A DNA stretch of 54,043 nt, from assembly GCA_041946685.1 (NCBI GenBank), contig JBHGAV010000025.1, positions 1 through 54,043 of the forward strand. Reading direction: 5' to 3'. Below, in pieces: positions 18,029-26,202 of this stretch (its first letter is position 1; each line of letters opens with the position of its first letter). The notes beneath the pieces are model-generated. The model had not been told where the DNA came from and ran no database searches. It saw only the letters and a list, made by a program, of their open reading frames with translations. Position numbers and translations under genes: made by a program. Source of the DNA: JBHGAV01 sp041946685 (GTDB lineage: Bacteria > Acidobacteriota > Terriglobia > Bryobacterales > Bryobacteraceae).

Positions 18029-21000
18029 ATGGGGTCTAGATTTCGCTGGGGCGTGTCGATCGCCCTCGTTCTTCTTCTCACTTGCGCAGTACACGCGCAA
18101 ATCCGATCCTCGACAATCACCGGCACGGTCACGGACGCCAGCGGCGCCGTCGTGCCAAACGCTCAAGTGCTCGTCACCGACCAGCAGACCGGCGTGGAGA
18201 ACCGGACCGAAACCACAGGGGCCGGTCAATACACAGTTCCATACCTGCCCGCGGGGACCTACACCGTTGCAGTCTCCGTAACCGGATTCGTTCCCTATCG
18301 CCAGACAGGGATTGCGCTTACCCCAGCCCAGACCGTCAGGGTTGATGTGAACCTGAAGGTAGGCGCTGTGGAGTCCGCGGTCGAAGTTGCAGCACAGGCG
18401 GCGCAGATTCAGACCGACAGTAGCACGGTGCAGGGTGCGATCCAGTCCGATGTGATCGCTGCCCTGCCCAATCCGACGCAGAACCCGATCTATTACGCTT
18501 CATTGCAGGCCGGTGTGGTTCCTCGGAACGCGACCGCCGACAGCACCTCCCTCAACTCGTTCGGCATAGGCACGAGCGGACGCCGGCAGTGGTCCGCCAT
18601 AGGTGTGAACGGCGGACGCACCTGGACCAACGACATCCAGTTGGACGGCCTCCCGGTAATGGGCGGCGGGTACAACGAGGCCTCGGTGGTGCCCAATACG
18701 GAGGGCCTGCAAGAGGTCCGCGTCATCGCCAACAACTTCAGCGCGCAATATGGCCACGGCCAATCCGTCATCGCGATGAACACCCGATCTGGCACCAACG
18801 ATTTCCACGGGGCGGCGACTTACCGACTCCGCAACGAAGCGCTGAAAGCGAACACCTTCTCCAACAACGCCAACATGATCGCGCGGCCGCCCTTCAAGGT
18901 GAACGAACTCGGCGGCTCGGTCGGCGGCCCGATCCTTCGCGACAAGCTGTTCTTCTTCAGCAGCTATCACTGGGTGCGGCACAACCGGGGGAATGCGATA
19001 CTGCTATCCGTTCCCACGGCTTTGGAGCGGCAGGGCAATTTCAGCCAGACCAAGATTCGTGAAGCCTCGGGCGCGGCGGTGCCGGCGCAGATCTTCGATC
19101 CCTGGAATGTCACGCAACTGGGACCGGACCTCTTCCGAAGGACGCCGATCCCCGGAGCGATCATTCCCAATCCGAACCCGGCGGCCTTGAAGGCGTATGG
19201 CTACTACCCGGACCCCAACCGGACCCCCGATGACGCATTCAACACCAACAACTTTCAGGCTGCCACGGTTACCACGGTGAGGCGTCACAGCCTGAACAAC
19301 CGCGTTGACTACCGCATCGGCAAGCACTCGGTTTACGGCAGCTTCGGCATTGCCTACGCACCCATCAAGACACCGCGTCCCTTCGGCAAGGCTCCGTTCA
19401 ACGATGCTCCCTCCGAGAGCAAGGACAAGAACCCTTACGTGCAGATCGGCGACACAATTGTCCTGAGCCCTACCCTGGTGCTGGACTTGCGATACGGCCT
19501 GAGCCGGGTTTTCACCAAGTCCTATAGCGGCAACAAGAGCGGCTTCACCGACTACGACGCCTTCGGCGTGCCCACGAACATCCGCCCGCTGTTTGCGATT
19601 CCCGGCAGCGCTCCGGTCATCCAGCCCAACGCCTATTCGGGAGGGTCCGGTGGCGGGAGCATCTGGACCTCCATATCAGGAGGATTGTTCGGGACCAAGC
19701 GCGAGAACCAGTCCAACCATAGCTTCGCGGCCAGTGCAACAAAGATGCGTGGGTCCTGGACGCACAAGTTCGGTGTCGAGGCGCGCAATCTGCTTTCCAA
19801 TTACTCCGACTTGGAGGAATCGGCGGCGGTGATCGCCGCGTCCTGGTTCCACATAGGCGGGAACTTCAATTTTGAGTACACCTCCGCCAGCGGCGACGTC
19901 GCGCCACAGAACACGACCAATGCCCAGAAGGGCGTAAACGGAGCCGCCATGCTGCTCGGTGTGCCTTCCTGGTGGATCCGGCCCGGCGCCAATGTGCTGC
20001 CGGCTTTCTCGCAGAAGTATTTCGCCCTCTACGTGCAGAACGACTGGCGCGCCACGTCGAGGCTCACGATCAACTTGGGGTTGCGCTGGGATCTCCAGCC
20101 TGGCCCCACCGAGCGCTACAACCGCATATCCGCTGTTGACCTTACGGCCAACAATGCTTTTGGTTCCAAGGGCGCCGTCGCTTTCCCGACAGTCGGCGGT
20201 TACAGCCGCAACCTGTGGGAAACGGTTTATGACAATTGGGGACCACGCCTTGGCGCCGCCTATCAGCTCGACAGCGCTACTGTGCTGCGCGGTGGTTTCG
20301 GCATCACTTACTTGCCGAGCAATTCCGGCTACTACTCCGGGCCGTCGGCCTATGGCGCCAACAGTTTCTCCAGCGGCACCATGCAGCAGCCTTACGGCCC
20401 GAATCCGAACGGGGTCCCAGCTCTCAGATTCACCGATCCCCACCCCCTCAATCTGGCGGCTGGTGCCAATCCTTCCGCTCCCCCGCTCTATGGCCTATCC
20501 TCCGGCGATTACAGGTTCGACCGTTTCTATAAGAACGGTCGTGTCATGCAATGGAACTTCTTCATTGAGAGGAGATTCGCCGGTAGCTGGTTCACTTCGA
20601 TCGGCTACAGCGCCGCTCACAGCAGCGACCTGATGAATCGCCAGTTCCCGATCAACAGCATCCAGCAGGTGCCGCAATCGACGTTGGACGCCTGGCGGAC
20701 GCAGTACATTGCGAGCGACGGCGTCACCAATCCTGCCAGCGTCCAGGTGGCCAATCCGTTCCAGCCGGCCAGCGGCCCGCTACTCGGGTTTACGGGTCCT
20801 TTGGGCGGCAAGACCATCAGCCAGGTCGCTACGCTGTACCCATATCCTTTGCTGTACGAGATGTGTATACACACATCCCATGCCAAGGCTGACTACAACT
20901 CCCTGCAGTTGCGCCTGAGCCACGCCTTCTCGCGCGGGTTCCACATAGACATGAACTACACTTGGTCCAAAGAACTTGATGACACCGATACTATGGAAGA

Positions 21001-21778
21001 CGACCAGGGGTTCAACAGCGGTGGGAGAGCAACCGCGCCGGATCTCAAAAACTACGCCAACAACCGTCACATCGGCTTTAGCGACATCCCCCATCGACTG
21101 TCGGCCGTCATCCTCTACGACCTGCCTTTTGGCGAAGGCCAGGCGCTGGACCCGCAAAACCGGGTGGTTCGAGCCATCGCCGGCGGATGGCAGGTAGGCG
21201 GAACACTGATTGCGCAATCCGGGATGCCGTTCGCGATCAGCGGCGCCAGTACGAACGCCGCCTATGCTCACCCAGACCAGATCGCCGGTGTGCCCCTGGA
21301 AGTCCCCAAGGAGCTTCAGCGCTGGTATGACGGCGCCACCACCGTGACCTTGCCCAACGGTAGGCAGATCAAACCCAGCAAGAACACCTTCCTGAAGTGG
21401 TATTCGGGCGCGTTCTCCGGCCGCACGGTCACCACACCGGGTGGAAAGGTAGTTCCCGACGTCTACTGGTACGGCACGGTCTGCAACACGTTGAACGGGA
21501 TGCGGAACGATGGCCGGTTTAACCTGGACATGAGTCTCCGCCGCAACATCCGCATCACCGAGCGGTACAATCTCGAACTCTCCGCAGAAGCCGTCAACGT
21601 GCTGAACCACACACAGTTCAGCAGCTCGTATTCCGGCGCGCTGGGTGATACGAACACCGTCACCAACGCCAGCAACGGACTCAAGCCGGGCATGGGGACG
21701 AGCGCCACGTTCGGCACCAAGGGCAACAGCACCTTCGACCCCCGCGAAGTGATCCTCAACCTCAGGTTCCGCTTCTGA
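18029..21778 (+). CDS. Oar-like TonB-dependent receptor 4
   Basis: This 1249-aa receptor is the closest relative of receptor 3. It has a signal peptide (MGSRFRWGVSIALVLLL, cleavage after VHAQ), carboxypeptidase-regulatory-like domain, plug, barrel and terminal RFRF. I chose ATG18029 over the in-frame ATG17969 because GGAGG lies just upstream and the first residues match the other units. One predicted outer loop (about 20845-20880, reading LLYEMCIHTSHAK) has no counterpart in receptors 1-3 and contains a cysteine, which is rare in these barrels. The locus for sugar metabolism begins directly downstream, so this unit is the likeliest to serve it. Confidence 0.94.
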   Translation: MGSRFRWGVSIALVLLLTCAVHAQIRSSTITGTVTDASGAVVPNAQVLVTDQQTGVENRTETTGAGQYTVPYLPAGTYTVAVSVTGFVPYRQTGIALTPAQTVRVDVNLKVGAVESAVEVAAQAAQIQTDSSTVQGAIQSDVIAALPNPTQNPIYYASLQAGVVPRNATADSTSLNSFGIGTSGRRQWSAIGVNGGRTWTNDIQLDGLPVMGGGYNEASVVPNTEGLQEVRVIANNFSAQYGHGQSVIAMNTRSGTNDFHGAATYRLRNEALKANTFSNNANMIARPPFKVNELGGSVGGPILRDKLFFFSSYHWVRHNRGNAILLSVPTALERQGNFSQTKIREASGAAVPAQIFDPWNVTQLGPDLFRRTPIPGAIIPNPNPAALKAYGYYPDPNRTPDDAFNTNNFQAATVTTVRRHSLNNRVDYRIGKHSVYGSFGIAYAPIKTPRPFGKAPFNDAPSESKDKNPYVQIGDTIVLSPTLVLDLRYGLSRVFTKSYSGNKSGFTDYDAFGVPTNIRPLFAIPGSAPVIQPNAYSGGSGGGSIWTSISGGLFGTKRENQSNHSFAASATKMRGSWTHKFGVEARNLLSNYSDLEESAAVIAASWFHIGGNFNFEYTSASGDVAPQNTTNAQKGVNGAAMLLGVPSWWIRPGANVLPAFSQKYFALYVQNDWRATSRLTINLGLRWDLQPGPTERYNRISAVDLTANNAFGSKGAVAFPTVGGYSRNLWETVYDNWGPRLGAAYQLDSATVLRGGFGITYLPSNSGYYSGPSAYGANSFSSGTMQQPYGPNPNGVPALRFTDPHPLNLAAGANPSAPPLYGLSSGDYRFDRFYKNGRVMQWNFFIERRFAGSWFTSIGYSAAHSSDLMNRQFPINSIQQVPQSTLDAWRTQYIASDGVTNPASVQVANPFQPASGPLLGFTGPLGGKTISQVATLYPYPLLYEMCIHTSHAKADYNSLQLRLSHAFSRGFHIDMNYTWSKELDDTDTMEDDQGFNSGGRATAPDLKNYANNRHIGFSDIPHRLSAVILYDLPFGEGQALDPQNRVVRAIAGGWQVGGTLIAQSGMPFAISGASTNAAYAHPDQIAGVPLEVPKELQRWYDGATTVTLPNGRQIKPSKNTFLKWYSGAFSGRTVTTPGGKVVPDVYWYGTVCNTLNGMRNDGRFNLDMSLRRNIRITERYNLELSAEAVNVLNHTQFSSSYSGALGDTNTVTNASNGLKPGMGTSATFGTKGNSTFDPREVILNLRFRF

Positions 21779-21793
21779 TCCAGCCTCACTCAC

Positions 21794-21829
21794 GGCCCGG
21801 CATTCCCTCCGAGGGGTGCCGGGCCTTTT
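21794..21829 (+). terminator. intrinsic terminator after receptor gene 4
   Basis: GGCCCGGCA (21794-21802) pairs with TGCCGGGCC (21817-21825), with an inner CCCTC/GAGGG stem, followed by TTTTCTT. This is a canonical Rho-independent terminator and separates the array from the oxidoreductase gene. Confidence 0.9.
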
Positions 21830-21869
21830 CTTCCGCTAGAATACATGTATAGGAGAAGGACAATTTCAT

Positions 21870-23360
21870 ATGAGCTCTCTAGACATAACAAAGAATGTGA
21901 GCTCACACCGGACCTCCCGGCGTGAGTTGATTGCCGGGGCCGCGGGAGCCGCCGGTTTTACGTTTCTTCCATCCAGGGTCCTCGGCCGCCAGGGTGCCGT
22001 GCCACCGAGCCAGAAGCTGAATATCGCCTTCGTCGGCGTCGGCACGAGAGGCTCTTTCAACCTCAGGGAACTGGACAACCTGCAACAGAACATCGTTGCC
22101 ATCTGCGACGTCGATTGGCGCGAGCTGCCCGGAAGGCAGTACCCGACGGCGATCCAGATCGCCCAGCAGTATCCCAAGGCCAAGCGCTTTGACGACTGGC
22201 GGGTCATGCTCCAGGAGATGGACAAGAGCATCGACGCCGTCGTTGTGGCCACGGCCAACCACACCCACGCCATCGTGTCCATGACCGCGATGAAGATGGG
22301 CAAGCACGTCTTCACCGAGAAGCCCCTTTGCCACACCGTCGAGGAAGTCCGCGCGATGATGGCGTTCGAAAAGAAGTACAAGACCATCAACCAGACGGGC
22401 TGCCAGGGCCATTCTTCGGAAGACTGCCGTCTGATCATCGAGTGGATTCGGGACGGGTGCATCGGGGAGATTCGCGAAGTCCACATCTTCCAGAACATCG
22501 CCAACAACATCGGACGCCCGTTCGTCTATGGTAATCTCCCCAAGATCGTGAAGGAACAGCACCCGGTTCCGGACGAATTGAAGTGGGACCTGTGGATCGG
22601 TCCCGCGCCCTTCCGGAACTTCAACCCGACATACGTGCCGGGCACGTGGCGGAGCTGGCGCGATTTCGGTGACGGCGTCATCGGCGACTACTGCTGCCAT
22701 TCCTTCGACCCGGTCTTCTGGGCGCTGGACCTGACGCTGCCGGAAAGGGTCTGTTCCGAGCCGGATGAGGACTACAACTTCGCGACCAACAAAGAGGTTT
22801 ATCCGAACTCGGCCTCGGTGCGCTGGGACTTCCCGGCGCGGGGCCTCAAACCCCCGGTGAGCATCGTGTGGCACTATGGGGCGGATTGCGGCACGATTCC
22901 CCTGCCCAAAGGTTGGAAGGAGAACGATATTCTGCCGCCGGCGGGCGGCGGCATCTTCTTCGGCAGCAAGGGAGCCATCGTGTATGGTCCCATTTACGCC
23001 AGCCTGCCGCTCACCGCGTCCACCGGCAACTACAAGCCCGTGACCTGGGGCACCCCGACCAAGGTGAGGATATTCCCCGAGGAGCTGGAGCGGGATTACA
23101 AGCAGCCCAAGAAGACCCTGCCCCGGCCGTTCAATCACTGGTCCGACTGGGTTGAGTCGATCAAGGCGAAGAAGCCGGCGGGAACGCCGTTCTCCTACAG
23201 CGGGCCGATGACGGAGACCGCCATTATCGGCAATATCGCCGCCACGCAAAAGGGCAGAATCCTAAACTACGATCCTAAGCTAGGCCGATTCCTCAACAAT
23301 GATGAGGCCAATGCCCTGCTCAAGGTTCCCCAACGCAAAGGGTGGGAGCTGCCGACCTAG
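21870..23360 (+). CDS. Tat-exported Gfo/Idh/MocA family oxidoreductase
   Basis: This 496-aa protein opens with a twin-arginine signal (SRRELIAGAAGAAGFTFLPS, about residues 17-36), then a Rossmann domain (about 50-170, GVGTRGSF dinucleotide loop; EKPLCHTVEEV with the catalytic-type Lys) and the alpha/beta C-terminal domain. Family members oxidise or reduce sugar or inositol hydroxyls with NAD(P), often tightly bound; exported ones in acidobacteria and planctomycetes are linked to saccharide breakdown. AGGAGAAGGA lies 10 nt before ATG21870. It is separated from the ThuA gene by 18 nt and forms an operon with it and the next two genes. Substrate is not predictable from sequence alone. Confidence 0.93.
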   Translation: MSSLDITKNVSSHRTSRRELIAGAAGAAGFTFLPSRVLGRQGAVPPSQKLNIAFVGVGTRGSFNLRELDNLQQNIVAICDVDWRELPGRQYPTAIQIAQQYPKAKRFDDWRVMLQEMDKSIDAVVVATANHTHAIVSMTAMKMGKHVFTEKPLCHTVEEVRAMMAFEKKYKTINQTGCQGHSSEDCRLIIEWIRDGCIGEIREVHIFQNIANNIGRPFVYGNLPKIVKEQHPVPDELKWDLWIGPAPFRNFNPTYVPGTWRSWRDFGDGVIGDYCCHSFDPVFWALDLTLPERVCSEPDEDYNFATNKEVYPNSASVRWDFPARGLKPPVSIVWHYGADCGTIPLPKGWKENDILPPAGGGIFFGSKGAIVYGPIYASLPLTASTGNYKPVTWGTPTKVRIFPEELERDYKQPKKTLPRPFNHWSDWVESIKAKKPAGTPFSYSGPMTETAIIGNIAATQKGRILNYDPKLGRFLNNDEANALLKVPQRKGWELPT

Positions 23361-23378
23361 GAGGAGGTAAAGAGAGCC

Positions 23379-24248
23379 ATGCGCCCGTCTCAATGGATCT
23401 CGGCTGCGGTTCTGGTGGTGCTGGTTAGCTTCTCTGCCTATGCGCAGACGAAGAAGATCGTGTTTGTCGCGGGGCCCAAGGATCATGGGGCCCCGGGCAG
23501 GCACGAGCATGAAAAGGATCTCCGGGTGCTCGCCTACAGCCTGGAGAACTCCTCAAACCTGAAGGGTGTCACGACTCAAGTCATCGTGGGCCAGGTGCCG
23601 AGGGATCTGTCCCAGATCAGGGACGCTGCGGTGATCGTGCTCGAAAGCAGTTCCGATCGGGCGCCAAAAGAGACACACGCTCTATTTCCCAACAACGCCG
23701 CCACCGACGGCAAGACGTACGACGCCGAGACGACGGCCTTTCTGAACAGCTTCGGCGAACTGCTGAAGAAGGGCACGGGCCTGGTCGTGTTTCATTACGC
23801 CACCTGGCCGCAGAATGAAGCCGGCCGGCAGTACTACCTGGATTGGCTTGGCGGCTACTACAAACAGGGGGTATCGGCTAATCCCGTGGATGATTGGACC
23901 ATGACGCCCAAAGCCGAAAATCATCCGATCCTGCGTGGCGTCAAGCCGTGGACCTATCGGGAGGAAGTCTTCTCCAAGTTTGTACTGCCGGAGGAGTACA
24001 AGACCATCCCGCTGCTCATCGGCACCCCTGCCAAGAAAGTCGACTACGGTCCACAGGTTGCCTCCTGGGCTTATGAACGCCCGGGCGGTGGCCGCGGTTT
24101 TGTGATGGGCGGCCTGGACTGGCACAGCAACATGTTGATCGAAGACAACCGCCGCTTTCTGCTGAACGGCATCGTGTGGGCGGCCGGGATGGAAGTGCCG
24201 GCGGGAGGCGTTGCCTCGACCCTGCCGGAAGGAATGGTCCCGAAATAG
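23379..24248 (+). CDS. secreted ThuA-like domain protein
   Basis: This 289-aa protein has a signal peptide (to about AYAQ, residue 23) and a single ThuA-like (PF06283) domain with a class-I-glutamine-amidotransferase-like fold: KIVFVAGPKDHG at the N terminus, a central GTGLVVFHYATW strand-turn, and the C-terminal GGRGFVMGGLDWHSN and NGIVWAAGMEV blocks. ThuA was named from rhizobial trehalose utilisation, and the domain is often found beside Gfo/Idh/MocA oxidoreductases and sugar isomerases, as here. Biochemical activity is not established. GGAGGAGG lies 10 nt before the start. Confidence 0.92.
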   Translation: MRPSQWISAAVLVVLVSFSAYAQTKKIVFVAGPKDHGAPGRHEHEKDLRVLAYSLENSSNLKGVTTQVIVGQVPRDLSQIRDAAVIVLESSSDRAPKETHALFPNNAATDGKTYDAETTAFLNSFGELLKKGTGLVVFHYATWPQNEAGRQYYLDWLGGYYKQGVSANPVDDWTMTPKAENHPILRGVKPWTYREEVFSKFVLPEEYKTIPLLIGTPAKKVDYGPQVASWAYERPGGGRGFVMGGLDWHSNMLIEDNRRFLLNGIVWAAGMEVPAGGVASTLPEGMVPK

Positions 24249-24294
24249 GAGAAGTTGCCGGGCAAGGCACTCTCTCCGGAGAGCCGCCACACAC

Positions 24295-25209
24295 ATGAAC
24301 AACCGGGCGAACCGGCGTGAATTCGCGCGGGCTCTGGGTCTTGGGATGAGCGCGGCGTGCCTGGCGCCGCGCCTGTCTCCAGCCGCGCCCGCGCGAAGGC
24401 TGAAGATCGGCCACACTTTCATCACCTGGGGCCTGCGCCCGGAGGACGCCGAGCCGGCGATCGCGGACATTGGCAGCCTCGGCTACCACGGGATCGAGGT
24501 GTTCGGCCACGTGCTGGAAGCTTACGAGCCGCAGGGCGGGATGGGACGTCTTCTGGAGGCCGCCAAGTTGCCCTTGGTGTCGGCCTACTGCACCGTGAAC
24601 CTGTCGGACCCGGCCAGAAGAAGCGTCGAGACGGGGAGGATCGTCCGGTGGGGCGGTCTCCTCAAGAAGTATGGAGGCTCGGTTGCCGTGATCGGCCCCA
24701 CCGCAGTCAAGCGGCCCGGCTACGATTTCGCCGCCAGCAAGGCCGACATTGTTACGACGTTGAACGGGATGTGCAAAGCCCTGGCGGACATCGGCGTGGT
24801 GGGAGTGATGCACCAGCACACGGGAACCAGCGTCGAGTTCCGGGACGAAGTGTACGCCGTGATGGAAGCCGTCGACACGCGCTATGTGAAGTTCGGTCCC
24901 GACGTCGGCCAGCTCGTCAAGGGCGGCTCCGACGCGGTGCAGGTGGTCAAGGACTTCCTCCCCGTGATCCGGCACGTCCACCTGAAGGACTACCTCGGCG
25001 GCCCGCATTGGCTGGGCTACTGTCCGCTCGGCCAGGGCAAGGTCGGAGGGCATGTCAGCACGATTCTGGGAATGCTCGAGACGGTGAAGGAGCTCGAGTA
25101 CGTGATGGTCGAGCTCGATCCCAGTCCTGATCCGCCCCAGACCCCGCGGCAGGCCGCCGCAGAAAGCAAACAGTTCCTCCAAGGGCTGGGCTACACGTTC
25201 AGGTCATGA
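24295..25209 (+). CDS. exported sugar phosphate isomerase/epimerase-like TIM barrel
   Basis: This 304-aa protein has a Tat-like N terminus (NRREFARALGLGMSAACLAPRL) and an AP-endonuclease-2-type TIM barrel (PF01261). The visible landmarks are IGHTFITWGL at strand 1, YHGIEVFG, GVMHQHTGTSVEF with metal-ligand His, KFGPDVGQL, HVHLKDY and VMVELDPSPD. Relatives epimerise or isomerise keto-sugars using a divalent metal. I chose ATG24295 because it gives the signal peptide; ATG24211 would start inside the ThuA gene. It shares an ATGA overlap with the next gene. With the oxidoreductase upstream, an oxidise-then-isomerise step on a sugar is a reasonable inference. Confidence 0.9.
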   Translation: MNNRANRREFARALGLGMSAACLAPRLSPAAPARRLKIGHTFITWGLRPEDAEPAIADIGSLGYHGIEVFGHVLEAYEPQGGMGRLLEAAKLPLVSAYCTVNLSDPARRSVETGRIVRWGGLLKKYGGSVAVIGPTAVKRPGYDFAASKADIVTTLNGMCKALADIGVVGVMHQHTGTSVEFRDEVYAVMEAVDTRYVKFGPDVGQLVKGGSDAVQVVKDFLPVIRHVHLKDYLGGPHWLGYCPLGQGKVGGHVSTILGMLETVKELEYVMVELDPSPDPPQTPRQAAAESKQFLQGLGYTFRS

Positions 25210-26198
25210 CTGTGGGACTGCGTCTCGCACTGCTGGCATTTTGGTTTGCCTTCACCGCGCTCGGCGCGGGGCGTGCCGAGTTGGCGATCGTCGAGAAGGC
25301 CGCCGGCTTTGTCGGTTTCTATTCCGAGGCCGGGGAGTCTGTTGCGCGCGTGAAGGTCGCCAGCTTCCCACACGAAGCGGTGCTGTCCGCCGACGGCCAC
25401 TTCCTGTACGTCACCGAGAACGGCGTGCTGTGGATGACGGACGAGGGGGACGGCGGCAATTCGGTCGCCGTCATTGACGTACAGGCCATGAAAGTTGTGG
25501 GCAGGCTGGTCCTCAGCCGGTTCCGGCGGCCTCACGGCATCGCGCTCGATGCGGCGTCGAGACGGCTCCTGGTGACCACCGAAAAGCCGCATCGTCTCCT
25601 GGCGTGGGACACGGTTTCGCGCAAAGAGCTGCGTGACTACGAAGTTCAAGGCAAGAGCCCCCATATGGTGACGATTGGCCCCGGCGGCGAGTGGGCCTTC
25701 GTGAGCAACACCGACTCGGACGCTGTTGCCGCCGTGCACCTGGCGACGGGCAGGGTGAAGGTGATTCCGGTTGGCAAACGCCCGCAGGGAGGTGTGCTGG
25801 CCCCGGACGGGGCGCGCCTTTATGTAGTCAACATGGACAGCAACAGCATCACGGTTATCGACGCGCGCAATCAGACGGCCGTGGACACGATCTCCGTCGG
25901 CGGAGGGCCGGGCCGGATCGCGATCACGCCGGACGGCAAGACGCTGGTGTACAACCTGCAGACAGAACAGGGAGTGGGCTTCGCCGACGTCGGCTCCCGC
26001 AAGCAGGTGGCCTTCGTCTCGCTCGGCGGGCGTCCACTCTCGCTGACCATGTCGCGCGACGGGCAGAAAGCTTACTCCAGCGTGCAGGATCAGGACATGG
26101 CCTTCGTGATTTCGGTGGCCGAGCGCAAGATCATCCGCAGGTTCCAGCTTCCCAGCGGGGCTGGCCCGGACCCCGTGATCCCGTTGACTTCCCCCTGA
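25206..26198 (+). CDS. secreted YVTN-type beta-propeller protein
   Basis: This 330-aa protein has a signal peptide (to about GRAEL, residue 22) and repeated propeller blades of the YVTN / cytochrome-d1-like kind: PHEAVLSADGHFLYVTENG, RPHGIALDAASRRLLVT, SPHMVTIGPGGEWAFVSNTD, QGGVLAPDGARLYVVNMD and GRIAITPDGKTLVYNL. No haem-binding motif is seen, so it is a scaffold or sugar-lactonase-like propeller rather than a nitrite reductase. ATG25206 overlaps the upstream stop by 4 nt, so it is translationally coupled to the epimerase. Function unknown. Confidence 0.9.
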   Translation: MTVGLRLALLAFWFAFTALGAGRAELAIVEKAAGFVGFYSEAGESVARVKVASFPHEAVLSADGHFLYVTENGVLWMTDEGDGGNSVAVIDVQAMKVVGRLVLSRFRRPHGIALDAASRRLLVTTEKPHRLLAWDTVSRKELRDYEVQGKSPHMVTIGPGGEWAFVSNTDSDAVAAVHLATGRVKVIPVGKRPQGGVLAPDGARLYVVNMDSNSITVIDARNQTAVDTISVGGGPGRIAITPDGKTLVYNLQTEQGVGFADVGSRKQVAFVSLGGRPLSLTMSRDGQKAYSSVQDQDMAFVISVAERKIIRRFQLPSGAGPDPVIPLTSP

Positions 26199-26202
26199 GC
26201 CC

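Larger units (their letters stand above)
5405..21829 (+). repeat. tandem array of four receptor cassettes
   Basis: Four units follow head to tail: promoter, leader of 208-214 nt, receptor gene of about 3.75 kb, 3' inverted repeat. The receptor proteins align along their whole length. The first ~30 codons are nearly identical in DNA (start ATGGGG/T-TCTAGAT), and long stretches of the plug and last barrel strands are shared. Units 3 and 4 (13697-17729 and 17787-21829) are clearly the closest pair; unit 1 is the most divergent. The array is best explained by successive tandem duplication followed by divergence of the barrel loops. Confidence 0.9.

Noticed and set aside
5405..21829. CRISPR or satellite-type repeat array
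   Set aside because: The repeated units are full genes of about 3.75 kb; no short regularly spaced repeats were seen anywhere in the window.
21837..21842. TAGAAT as a -10 box for the oxidoreductase operon
   Set aside because: No acceptable -35 at 16-18 nt; the upstream bases are the terminator stem. A promoter must exist, but I cannot place it.
25206..26198. Cytochrome d1/nitrite reductase
   Set aside because: The propeller repeats are similar, but there is no CxxCH haem site or d1-haem histidine pattern.
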